From: Metarhizium brunneum
Lineage: Eukaryota > Ascomycota > Sordariomycetes > Hypocreales > Clavicipitaceae
DNA: 64,000 bases
Assembly: GCF_013426205.1 (NCBI RefSeq)
Contig: NC_089425.1
Span: 2,728,001-2,792,000 of the forward strand
Direction of reading: 5' to 3'
Shown here: positions 24,744-36,765 of the stretch, piece by piece
How positions within the stretch are numbered: the first letter of the stretch is position 1
Layout: each line of letters opens with the position of its first letter
Position numbers and translations under genes: made by a program
The notes under the pieces: model-generated
Told to the model about the DNA's origin: nothing
Database searches by the model: none
Seen by the model: only the letters and a program-made list of their open reading frames with translations

Positions 24744-27270
24744 TTAAATTCCCTTTGAGAGCAAGTTCAATGCACTACCAGCCAAAATGAACCCGGCCTG
24801 ATCCTTGGTAACCGCATGATTGGTCGGGATTAAAATTTCCTCGCCGCTGCTCTTCTTCACCTTGAGCTGCACATCGCCCTTGCCCTCATTCTGCAACATG
24901 TCATACAACCCAATGGTGGCAACCTCGTCCCCCGCCGCAATCTTGTCGTAGTCGGCCTCGTTGGCAAACGTCAGCGGAACGACGCCCTGCTTCTTCAGGT
25001 TGGTCTCGTGAATTCTGGCAAAGCTCTTTGTCAGGACGACCCTGGCGCCGAGATAGCGCGGCTGCAAGGCGGCGTGCTCTCGCGCCGACCCCTCGCCGTA
25101 GTTGTGCTCGGCCACGACGAGCCATTCCTGCCCGCGGGTCTTCCAGAGCTCCGCCAGCTCGGGGATGGTGTGCTTGGAGCCGTCGAGATCGTAGGCGGCG
25201 TTGACCTCGCCGGTTTCAGCGTTGACGGCCGTGTTGAGCGTGTTGGTGGAGATGTTGGGCAGGTGGCCCTTGTATTTGAGCCAGGGGCCGGCGGCGGAGA
25301 TGGTGTCGGTGGTGCACTTGCCGGTTACCTTGACGAGGACCTTGAGTCCGGCGAGGTCGGACCGCGGAAAGGGGGCGAAGGGCTCGAGGAAGGCAAGGCG
25401 GTCGGAGGACGGGGAGATGGCGATTTGCACGGACGGGTCGGCGTCTTGGGAGAGCACGCCGAGGGAGGGGACGCCGGATTCGAAGGGCGTCTGGGGACCC
25501 TCGAGGCCGTGGGGCGGGGAGAATTTGAAGGGCCTGCCGGACGGGGTTTCGAGGGTGTCGGTGACGGGGTTGAAGGTGGTTGAGCCGGCAAAGGCCATGG
25601 CGGTGACGATTTCGGGCGAGGCCAGGAAGTTCATGGTCTCGGGGTTTCCGTCGTTGCGGCCGCGGAAGTTGCGGTTGTACGAGGACAGAATGGCGTTGGA
25701 GGTGCCCTTTTCGACGCCGTCCTGCCGCTTCCACTGGCCGATGCAGGGGCCGCAGGCGTTGGACAGCAAGATGCCGCCCGCTCCCTCAAAGGTGTCGAGC
25801 GTTCCGTCGCGCTCGAGGGTGGCTCGAATCTGCTCGCTGCCGGGGGTGATGTAGAAGTCGGCGGCGGGCTTGAGACCAGCCTCGGCAGCCTCCTTGAGCA
25901 AGCTCTCTACACGGGTCATGTCCTCGTAGGAGCTGTTGGTGCAGCTGCCAATCAGGCCGGCGGACAGCTTCTCCGGCCACTGCTGGTCCTTGACGACGTC
26001 CTTGAACTTGCTCAGCGGGGTGGCGAGATCGGGCGTGAAGGGCCCGTTGATGTGAGGCTCCAGCTCGGAGAGGTCGATCTTGATGACCTGGTCGTACTCG
26101 GCACCAGCGTCGGCCTTGAACTGGAAGCGAGCGTCTTCGGGGGCTCCCGCATCGGGGAAGCTCTGGAGAGCATTGACATTGTCGACGGCCCGAGCACGAC
26201 GGGTCGCCTGGAGATAACGAGCAGAGGCCTGCGTATACGGGAAGATTGAGGTCGTGGCGCCAACCTCGGCTCCCATGTTGCAGATGGTCGACTGGCCCGT
26301 AAGGCTCAACGTCTCAACACCGTCGCCAAAGTACTCGATGATGTAGCCCGTCCCGCCGCGAACGGTCAGCTCGCCGGCCAGTCTCAAAATAACATCCTTT
26401 GGCGACGCCCAATCGCCCAGCTTGCCGGTCAGCTCGACGCCCAGGATCCTGGGGGCCTTGAGCTCCCACGGCGCGCCCACCAAGGCCTCGACGGCATCGG
26501 CGCCGCCCACGCCAATCGTCACGGTACACAAGCCGCCCGCATTGGGCGAATGGCTGTCGGTCCCCAGCATCATCAGCCCGGGCAAGGCGTAGTTCTCCAG
26601 GACGGTCTGGTGAATGATGCCGGCTCCGGGCGGCCAAAAGTCCATGCCGTACTTCTTGGCCGCGCTCTCCAGAAAGTCAAATACCTCCTTGTTGGCAGCA
26701 ATGCCGGCCTCGAGGTCATCGCCGGCGCCCTTGGAACCCACGATCAAGTGGTCGCAGTGGATGCTGGCCGGGATGGCGGGCCGCTCGAGATTGCACGACA
26801 TGAACTGCAGCAGTGCCATTTGCGCAGACGCATCCTGCATGTTGACGCGGTCCGGCTTGAGACGCAGGTTGGCCGTGCCGCGGACATGGCGCCCGTTGGA
26901 GGTGTTTGTGAGCAGCGACTCCTCCACGTTGTCGAGGTGGCTGTAGAGGATCTTTTCGGCCAGCGTCAGGCGCTGCGAGCCCAGGACCCTGCGCACGTCG
27001 GTGTACTTGGTGAAGAGCTTCTCGTAGGTTGGCGGCAGTGATTTGACGCTTGAAAAGCGCCGGCGTTGGGTGAGCAGGCCGGACAGCGCTGGTGATGCCG
27101 GTGACGATGCGTGTGCTCCGGAGCCGGAGCTGCGCACTGCGCCTCGCAGGAGACTCTGCAGGGACAGAAAATTAGCATTGGTTGGAATTTTGGGAAATCG
27201 AGCAAAGTCGCGAGTGTGCTCGTACCGTCATGGCGCCTCCTGAGCGACTGGCCAGTTCAATTGGGGCCAT
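24744..27270 (-). CDS. ACO2: Mitochondrial aconitate hydratase, probable second (Aco2-type) isoform
   Basis: Iron-sulfur hydratase/isomerase; in yeasts the Aco2 isoform serves the homocitrate branch of lysine synthesis. Exon 1 is 27270-27226 (MAPIELASRSGGAMT), intron 27225-27156, exon 2 is 27155-24744, giving 818 residues. An Arg/Ser-rich presequence (RRRFSS near residue 45) suggests import into mitochondria. Visible motifs are HCDHLIVG, GTDSHSPNAGGL, cluster cysteines in GSCTNSSYEDM and NACGPCIGQW, and in the swivel domain NYGEGSAREHAALQPRYLG and SFARIHETNLKKQG. It is slightly longer than usual for Aco1 (about 780). Assignment as Aco2 rather than the TCA-cycle enzyme rests on general resemblance and is not certain. 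The gene is GC rich at third positions, which produces many long antisense ORFs. Confidence 0.9.
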
Positions 27271-27553
27271 TGTGTTCACGACGACAGTCTTGTCTGTGCA
27301 AGACGGTCTGTTTATTCGAGACGAGGATGACTGGATCTTGGGGTCCTCCGAGCCTGGATGTGGGGTCCAAATTTTTAATTGACGCTGTTGGATTGGTCCA
27401 GGCTTGAGTCACTCAACTCTTGCGCGTTTCGGTCCGGTCCTGTGGATCACGCAATCACATCCCGGCGCCGATAGTCCGATGCCTTCCCATCCGTTGTATA
27501 CGCCGTACATACAAACGCACTATATTATTATACAATATTGCTCCCCGTTATCA

Positions 27554-30500
27554 TCAATATACAGCAACCCCGTCAGCATCTTCCAGCCACAACGCTGCAA
27601 GGTCCTTCGACAGCCCTAGTCGCAGTTTCCGGAGCACATCCTTGCCCTTGCTGGACACATGCCATCCCTTCCTCCAGTCCCAGCCTCGAGTAGTCTTGCC
27701 GCCAGACATGGTTGACTTGTGCATGTGGCTGACAAGCATTGAGCTCCCGCTCATGACATAACTGCTTCCGCTCAACGATGCCGTCGACTTCTCCATGAGA
27801 TCCGCTGGTGTAGATCCCTTCAGACCCTGCCCTGACGAAAGGACCAAGCCAAAGAAGGAGTCGCAAGAGTCGTAGACCCGCGATCCCACAGCTTGCACGT
27901 CCTCGACCGCCTTGAGAAGAACATCAATCTGATCAAGAGAAATGACTGAGGGCGTCTGGTTGATGAAGACGGTAGCCTCGCCGAGCAGGGCTAGCAAAAA
28001 GTCCTCGCTGACCACTGCATCGCGCGACTCGTCGTATAGTCCTCCTCGAATATTATCATCTGCGCTGGAAATAACAGCCATCAAAGCCATCGCTGCCTGT
28101 TTCTTGAGTGCTTTCGCTTTTGTACTTGAAATCTCCTCCAGCTTCTGCTCATCACGAATCTCGTAAAACTTGCGCAGCGTAGCATAGCCGCTGAGCATGC
28201 GGCCCAGCAGCTGTGCAGCCTCCAAATCTTGCTTCGCTTTGGCTTCCAGGGTTTCTGTTCTCTTGCAAAGCAAATTGCTAAGGTCTTCGTCTAACTCATG
28301 TTTAGCCGGGAACGCCGTCGATTGAACTAGTGAATATGCTATGAGAAGGTTCAAGACTTCTCGCACCCTGTCTGGTCGATGTGACACGGCATAATACCAA
28401 AGTACCTCGCCGTATCTATGGGACTCCCTAGATAAGATGTCGGCAAACGTCTGCGTCATCAAAATCAGCTACAGTACTTCTCACGTTGGGCAAATTAGTA
28501 AACCAACCTCTGCCGTCTCTTCGGCATAAGTTATCATGCCAAGATCATTGAGTATCCTCCACATTCGGTCGACAGTTCTGCTGGAATTCTCGTCCAGTGT
28601 CGCAAGCAAATCTCGGAGGAGCTCCCCAACAGTTTCCTCCGACTTCTGCGGCTGGTCCATTCTACCCAGGACTTGGATGGCCATTTCCCATCCATCTTTG
28701 TGCGCCGAAAGACGCTCGATTCCGGCCAATTCCCGCGCGTACAAAACAAGGGTGGTGTCTTTGATCCCTTCCAGCTCGTCAGTTGAGGGTGGCACCAGAC
28801 CGAGTAAAGCAAGGTCATCCATATCCAAGGTATCTATTGGCAACGGCTTGGCAGTCTCTGTAGGAGGTAGCCACTCGCCCAGTGAAGCGATCTCAGCTAC
28901 AGATGATGCTACGGGAAGCGACCAGATCCTTAGAAGCCCGATGACGCCATTCACGTTGCCTTCAAAGCAGGAGGCAATGGCGACTTCAACGGCATTCACA
29001 GGATTGGGGCTCATGTCCGATTGAAGAACAAGGCGGAATGCGGAACCCAGTCGCTCGAAATAGTCCGATGAGGCCCCCAACTGCGATCCAGAAGACGCTC
29101 GGAAACCTCGAGCATGAGACAGCCTCAGGTTTTTATGACGCTGGCTTCCATCATCCCACCATCCAAACAGCCCAATTGTTGCCTCGCACCAGTCCTGGGC
29201 TGTCTCCAAAATAGACTCGTGGTTTCCAAGAACAATGCCGTACACGATTTGTAGGTTTTCATACACATCCCAAGGTATTTGACTGGATGCCTTTCGGGCC
29301 ATCGTTGACATAGACTGTGGCTCAGGGGAGTAGCTGTCATCCAGGGACCCTGAGAATTGCGTATCGCGGCCCTCGGCAAATAGTTTCAGCCTATCCAGAG
29401 ACCCACGAGCCTGGACACGAAACAGAGTCCAGCTGCTGTTCCAAATGTCCCAGTCGCCCGCCATAGCTGGACACTTCTCCAGCATGTCACAGGTCGCTTC
29501 CGCGAATCGGCGAACATTTTCCAGTGCTTTGCCCGTGTATGCATTATCGCCTCTTGGTCCCCTTCGAACGTTCTCCCACCCAGCATTCTTCAAAAGTTGA
29601 GAGGCCCCGCGTACATCGCCTCTGAGTAGGGCGTTTCGAAGCGTTTGCCAGTATAAGCTATGGCAAGCTGGGCCAGGCTTGTAGCGGCTGATTTCGCGAA
29701 TTTGGTCCGGGTACAGATTGTGGCTTGCTTGCTGCCAATCGAAAAGAACTTCGGGCAGAGGTGGTGTCTTCTCATCTTCCAAGTCGTTGTCAAACCTGGT
29801 GTGGTGCAAGCGCAGAGCTAAGTGAGCAACATACGCTGCCTTCTCAAACGGGTCAGCATCAGCTCCAGGCCCAATGGTCGCAAAGTCTTCCCCTTCGGGT
29901 CGAGGCAGGTCCTCGACATGGTCATTCCAGAGCTTGACCAGTCGAAATGAAATATTGGCTAAAGAGTTGTCCATTTTTTCCGCATCATCCACCGCTCCGA
30001 TGCCCTCGTCGTAAAGTCGGCATACCAAGTCCTCTGTCTTGAGAATCAAGTCAGGAGACTCTGTAATTCTCGCAGCATCGTGTTGGGTGTACATATCTCG
30101 AGCAATAGTCGCAAACTGGAATTCTCGTCGCAGGGAGCCCCCGAGTCGTGCTGACGACCGTCGGAAAATGTCTTCAGCTTCCCTTCGAACTCTGTCTGCT
30201 GCAGCCGGAGTATTCAGCATCATCAAGTCGTCACCTTCGCCGATGATGGGTTGTCCGTAGGGCCGGTCATTGTGTCGCATGTTCAGAAACAAGTCCCCTT
30301 CATCAGAGCCCTCCTCAGAAGTTTCATGTTCCTTTTCCTCCTTCTCCTCGCCTTCAACATCCTTATCACCCTCCATGTCTTGGTTAATGTATCGTTCGAT
30401 CTCGGCTTCGATATCGTCGCCCTCTGCGTCCTCGTCGTCCTCGTCGCCGTCTCGGTGGGGCAGGGTACTGGATTTACGGAACAAGCTATGTGGTGGGAGT

Positions 30501-30913
30501 ACGTTCCCCCCTTCAGCGTCTTCGGCTTCGGCTTCTGCTTCTTCATCGCTAATGCTAAATTGCCTGCTCAGGCTGGAGGGCTGGCGGTGACCTCCTTTGA
30601 TGGAGTGGCCGAGTGGCGCATTAGAGGGCTCAGGGCGACCAAACAGATTTCTCCCCGGGGCATTCTGTGATTGAGTACCAGCGAAGCCGAAAGGTCTACC
30701 GTTGGTGCTTACTTCTCGCAAGATGGAGCTCCCAAGGTAAGATTCTGAAGGAGCTCCCGCCGGAGTGAAGGAGGCTTGTGATGATGGGGGCGGTCCAGCT
30801 GGTGTCGTCGAGGGCATAGCGCCCAAAAACGAGAAGGTCATTCCATTCCTTGATTTCTTGTCCGGGGTGGATGGCGCAGGGCTCGAGTCGGGAACCATGA
30901 ATCGATGCGCCAT
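27554..30913 (-). CDS. NUP85: Nuclear pore complex subunit Nup85
   Basis: Scaffold nucleoporin of the Y-shaped (Nup84/Nup107) subcomplex. Exon 1 is 30913-28508 and exon 2 is 28450-27554, joined in phase across a 57-bp intron whose donor is GTTGGT, giving 1,100 residues. The N-terminus is Ser/Pro rich, followed by long acidic stretches (EEAEAEAEDAEGG; repeated DDEDAEGDD and EEKEEKEHE). The folded part is helical, with LYPDQIREISRYKPGPACHS, CDMLEKCPAMAGDWDIWNSS and AISCFEGN-type helices. After the join comes YGEVLWYYAVSHRPDRVREV, characteristic of fungal Nup85, and the end is LWLEDADGVAVY. The ATG at 30913 was chosen; the frame is open further upstream without another ATG. The family call rests on remembered resemblance of the C-terminal block. 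Confidence 0.82.
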
Positions 30914-32109
30914 TGCGACGGTAAATGTTGCGGACGACCTTGCCGTCGAGTCCACGTCCCCAGAGTCGAGTCAAATGCGGCGGTGGACGGGATAAGCCCC
31001 ACGCTCTCAGTATTCAGAGATAGGCGAGCATATATCGTGGTGTCTTTTAAGTGAAGTAGTTGCCGCTTTGCGCCAAGTGTTGATGAAGAGCTGCCCAAAC
31101 GCGTTCTCGTATATTTTTTGGAGCTCGATTGCCTCTCAATCGGGACCGGAATTTAGCCGGGCGGATCAACAGAGCCATAGCAACAAGGCCGTGGTGATGC
31201 CCCACCAAGTACTCTGTATGTCGCAATGCCAATTTCGAAATATACTTTACCCCAAGTATAATTTTTTTAAAAAAATAATAATAAATGAAAATCTCATTTT
31301 CCTTCATAGCTTGGACATTTTCAGTTCCAAAACATGAATCCATGAATTTATGCAATGGCATGCAACCCCTCGAGCTGGATGTTCAGCAAGTAACCTACCT
31401 ACTAAGTACTTATACCTGGTAGTGAACTTGGCACAGTTGGCAGCCACCTTGGCACAGCGCGCTCCCCGACGTGTACAATTGCCTTGCCTGCAGTGGCCCA
31501 AGACAAAATGCGCAATAAAGAAAGAAAAAAGAGTAAACATGAGCTAATGTCCGGGCCTTTCCATCTCTGGCACGTTCTAGGGGCTGGCACGGATCTTGGT
31601 TAGAGAGCCGCGTCGGGATATGCTCGGGGTCCGGAATGTCAGGTCGACGCCACCGACCATGAACCCTGCAGAGGGACTCTCTATTCCAGACACAGGTCGC
31701 GCGCCTACGGTGTGATGGAACTTCTTTCATTCATTTTCAATGCGTCCGTCAACGGAGATGGGGACACGGACTTAGTGATTGTGTGCTCCATGGGTGCCCG
31801 GAACGGGGTTTAGAACGACCAGCGTGTCTTGTGCTGGCCGATTGACTCTTACCTTGACTTGGCACCAGCATCAAAGTGGACTGTCCTTATTAATCCACCC
31901 GTCATGCGCGGGGTAGCTGCCGGCGCTCTTCGGCGTGTCGGCATCTCGATTATCCTCACTGCTCAGACTCTCGATTTGACTTTAAAGCTGTCCGTATCCC
32001 TCTGCACGCTTTCTACACATAGCATCGTAACACTGTTTGGGGTTTCTTCAACTCGCCTTACTCTCTGCAAAGCTACACATTCGTCATCCCGGAGCTGACA
32101 ACATTCAAA
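30914..32109. other. Divergent promoter between Nup85 and formaldehyde dehydrogenase genes
   Basis: About 1.2 kb with no supported gene. It includes an A/T-rich patch at 31255-31300. The bases just before 32110 are CA/CT rich, typical of a 5' leader. Confidence 0.5.
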
Positions 32110-33551
<1,442 letters not shown>

Positions 33552-34210
33552 AATTGGTTATCCAGGTCACAACGTCGCAAAAAGTGGGTTAATGATGAGA
33601 TGTTCAAGTATGGAGTTATTGTATTCGGAAAGGTGAGGTTTGGCAACTGGGAGTGGCGGGACTCGCCGGTAATATACGGTCCGTAGAATGGAACCTTGAT
33701 GGCCATACACTATACTACATGGCAGTGAAAACGTGTTCACATATTACGTGCAATGAACATGGGCCAAGGAGAATGTGAAATGAGCAGCACAGACGTTTGT
33801 GCTAATACAAACTTAGCCCAGGCGCCTCAGAAATGCAAATCAAAATGGCTACCCTACATGGTTTAAAAAAAACCATCCAACTGTGAGTTGGATCTGCTAG
33901 GGGGCATGATATTTAAAACCTTATGGTATTCGAGTAAGTACTTAAGTAGCAATATAGTCGGAATAGCTACTGCGTGCATCTAGGACATCGATTGACGTAT
34001 CATGTGTAATCTTCGAAACCAGGACGTGAAGGCGTAACAACAGGGGCGGGCACACCTGTGCACTCCAAATCCAGAGTCAGCCAACCACAGTGCCTGCAAT
34101 CACGATGCATCAGCACCACTGCCAAGAGCGCGTCGCGTCCACCGAAATTCAGATTTCACACCCTGCAACTCCATTCTCCAGTCCGACGGCCGACCACGCA
34201 TTCCCAAAAA
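33552..34210. other. Intergenic region with paired hairpins
   Basis: No gene seen between the dehydrogenase and endonuclease III genes. It holds two adjacent perfect hairpins at 33858-33893 (separate entry). Confidence 0.5.
33858..33893. repeat. Two adjacent perfect inverted repeats
   Basis: ATGGTTT-(5)-AAACCAT at 33858-33876, immediately overlapped by ATCCAACT-GTG-AGTTGGAT at 33875-33893. Each stem is perfect (7 and 8 bp). Position, about 310 bp after the stop of the dehydrogenase gene, would suit an RNA 3'-end or a DNA-binding site, but neither is shown. Confidence 0.75.
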
Positions 34211-35477
34211 ATGAGGTCTTCACGAATATCAAAAGACACATCCAAACTATTTGGCAGCGCACCCGTTACCCGAACATCCCCGCCACGCCGCATCACCCGA
34301 TCCCTCTCACGATTCGTCTACGCAAGCACGTCCTCAACCTCCTCGGACCAAAATGTCTCCAGAACCCCCGACATAGAAGACAGCATAAGCCCGCCCCCCA
34401 AGCGGCGCCGGCGCACATCCACAGACTCGCCCATGAAGGCCATGAAAACCGAGCTCCCCGATGAACCCTTGTCCTCGGTACCATCACCACCTGCAAAGAG
34501 GCGGGCCCGAAAACCAGCAAAGAAAACGACGGACCCTACGACTGGCGAAGAAAGGACATCGCCCCCCTCAGACTGGCAAGAGATGTACAATGCCGTCAAG
34601 AAGATGCGCGCCCCAGGTGGCGTGGCTCACGGCGCCGCAGTCGACACAATGGGATGCGAGAGGCTCGCAGACCGCAGCGCCTCCCCCAAGGACCAGCGCT
34701 TCCACACACTCATAGCACTCATGCTGTCGAGCCAGACAAAGGACACAGTCAATGCCGTGGCCATGAAGAGACTACAGACGGAGCTGCCGCCGCACAAGCC
34801 CGGCGCTCCGCCGGGGTTAAACCTGGACAATGTCCTGGCCGTGGATGCCAGTCTCTTGAATCAGTTGATTTGGGCGGTTGGATTCCACAACAACAAGACA
34901 AAGTACGTCTCTCCGCACATTCACGAGAAGGACAGCGGTTTCGAGGGCCCAGCTAAGCTAATGACCCAGGTACATCAAACAAGCAGCCGTCATCTTACGG
35001 GATCAATGGAAAGGCGACATCCCCGACACCATCCAAGGCCTCACGTCGCTCCCCGGGGTCGGCCCCAAGATGGCCCATCTCTGCCTCTCCGCGGCGTGGG
35101 ACCGCACCGAAGGCATCGGCGTCGACGTGCACGTCCACCGCATCACGAACCTCTGGGGGTGGAACAAGACGAAAAACCCGGAAGACACGCGCCGCGCACT
35201 GCAGTCGTGGCTGCCGAGGGACAAGTGGCGGGAAATAAACTGGCTGCTCGTCGGGTTCGGGCAGGCAGTCTGCCTGCCGGTGGGGAGGAAGTGTGGCAAC
35301 TGCGACTTGGGGTTGAATGGGCTCTGCAAAGCCGCCGAGAAGAAAAAGGTGCTCGAGGCGAGGAGGATAAAGGAACAAGTCCAGGTTGAAGGGAGTGAGG
35401 TAGCGGTGAAAAGGGAGGAGATTGTCGAGCAAGTCGTGGTCAAGAAAGAGGCGGTCAGTGAACAATGGCAAATGTGA
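34211..35477 (+). CDS. NTH1: Endonuclease III homologue (bifunctional DNA glycosylase/AP lyase)
   Basis: Base-excision repair enzyme for oxidised pyrimidines. Exon 1 is 34211-34902 and exon 2 is 34970-35477, joined in phase (KTKYIKQAAV) to 399 residues. The N-terminal 120 residues are basic and Ser/Pro rich with nuclear-signal-like [11 protein letters not shown] and [14 protein letters not shown]. The HhH-GPD core has [12 protein letters not shown], the catalytic lysine in [15 protein letters not shown], the aspartate in [15 protein letters not shown], and four cysteines of the iron-sulfur loop spaced C-x6-C-x2-C-x7-C ([19 protein letters not shown]). The ATG at 34211 is the first in this frame; upstream in-frame codons to 34058 start only with GTG, so a mitochondrial extension through another exon cannot be excluded. 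The tail is Lys/Glu rich. Confidence 0.93.
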
Positions 35478-36463
35478 GGGAACATACGCCGGCGCAATAG
35501 TCAAGCGTATCGATTGCCATGGCCACATCTTGTCCAGGACTTGTGGGAGAGGCAATACTAGTGCTGTTACTCCATCACGTCTGGTGGATTCTCCGTGCCG
35601 GACAGGCAGAACTCTGCTCCGTCCACCAGAGTGAGGGTGTGGCGGTCTGCACAAGCTGCATATTCCACATTTGCCGACCCCGACCACCAGACCGCACACA
35701 CGGCGCGCATATGCATGAATGCCCTACGTGACGGGACATGTAGAACCCAAGGACGAGCGATGTGGCCATTCAGACCATGGCTACTGGGGAAAAATGAGTT
35801 GTCACCAATCAGTCATTGCGAGATTGGAGGGCTCGACTGTCGGCCATTGAGTTGTGTACACTAGGTATGTATGTACACAAGTACAGAGTACTCCGTACGG
35901 AGCATGAGCATTGGCATTGGCATTGGCATTGACATTGACATTGGCATTGCGGAACGTAGCTGTTTGTCGGGTGGGGGTCATTTTAGATGGGAAATGAAAC
36001 GTCTGAAACGTATCGAGGGAGTCAAAGTCGCACTGTAAAATCACACGAGCCACCGTGTTCCCAGAAGGGCAGGGAGGGCCACGTCAAGGAGAATAGTAAA
36101 TCTCGATTTCATGTGTGAAATAAATAAAATAACAAGAATCCCCAGTCAGAATAGAGGCAGATGGCCCCATCCAGAAAATCACAACAGCAGTAAAACCCGG
36201 AACGCCGTGCGACAGTTACACCTGTCGTCGCCGATAATTAGAATACAACGGTAGGCCACTACGCCTCTACTCCCCCAAGAACCACGCCGCCAGATTGCAA
36301 TCGCTCGATACAGAAATGTCGTATAGTCATATTTCATCAAAGAAAACAGCCACGTTGTGTCGATTGAGAGAGACTTATCCAACTCAAATTGAGCTTCCGT
36401 AGTAGATTCGGGCCTTCGCACGCCGGCCGGGGCTGGTACAAGAGTCATGTGGTGGTGACCCAG
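35478..36463. other. Convergent intergenic region with hexamer repeat
   Basis: 3' flanks of the endonuclease III and AN1 genes. It contains a near-perfect tandem of GCATTG at 35908-35950 and, just before it, the palindrome CTCCGTACGGAG at 35891-35902. No gene seen. Confidence 0.6.
35908..35950. repeat. Tandem hexamer (GCATTG)n, about 7 units
   Basis: Seven units of GCATTG with two units changed to ACATTG. Intergenic. Confidence 0.9.
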
Positions 36464-36765
36464 TTAAACGCCACGGATGACCTGCGTTCTTTCGGATTCC
36501 AACTGTGCAGCATTACGCTCGTGTGACTGTTTCTTGCACTGGAAAACAAGGCAAAGAGTCAGTATTGTCTGTCTTGACACGGGGGCCGCATGGCAGCGCA
36601 TCAATGCTTGGGTTGACCTACATCTTCCAGACCGCTGCACTTGTGGTCCTCTAACAGGCGATGCTTGCCACAGAAGTGACCACCGCAGAAACCACAGTCG
36701 CCAAAGATGCGTTGAACAGGCTCTCGGCAGTCCTTGGTGCTGCAACGGATCTTCTTGCCGGCCAT
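36464..36765 (-). CDS. AN1-type zinc finger protein, 72 residues
   Basis: Small zinc-binding protein. Exon 1 is 36765-36622 and exon 2 is 36538-36464, with an 83-bp intron between. It is too short and split to be obvious as an ORF. The zinc ligands follow the AN1 order: C8, C13, C24, C27, C32, H35, H41, C43, reading CSTKDCREPVQRIFGDCGFC then GGHFCGKHRLLEDHKC. The first gap is four residues instead of the usual two. After the finger come a charged helix-like tail (KKQSHERNAAQLESERTQ) and the end VIRGV. AN1 proteins often act in ubiquitin/proteasome stress responses; that role here is inference. A TATAAA word lies at 37049-37054 (minus strand), about 285 bp upstream of the start. Confidence 0.9.

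Noticed and set aside
25008..27041. Long plus-strand ORFs opposite the aconitase gene
   Set aside because: Mirror frames of a GC-rich coding sequence; no family features.
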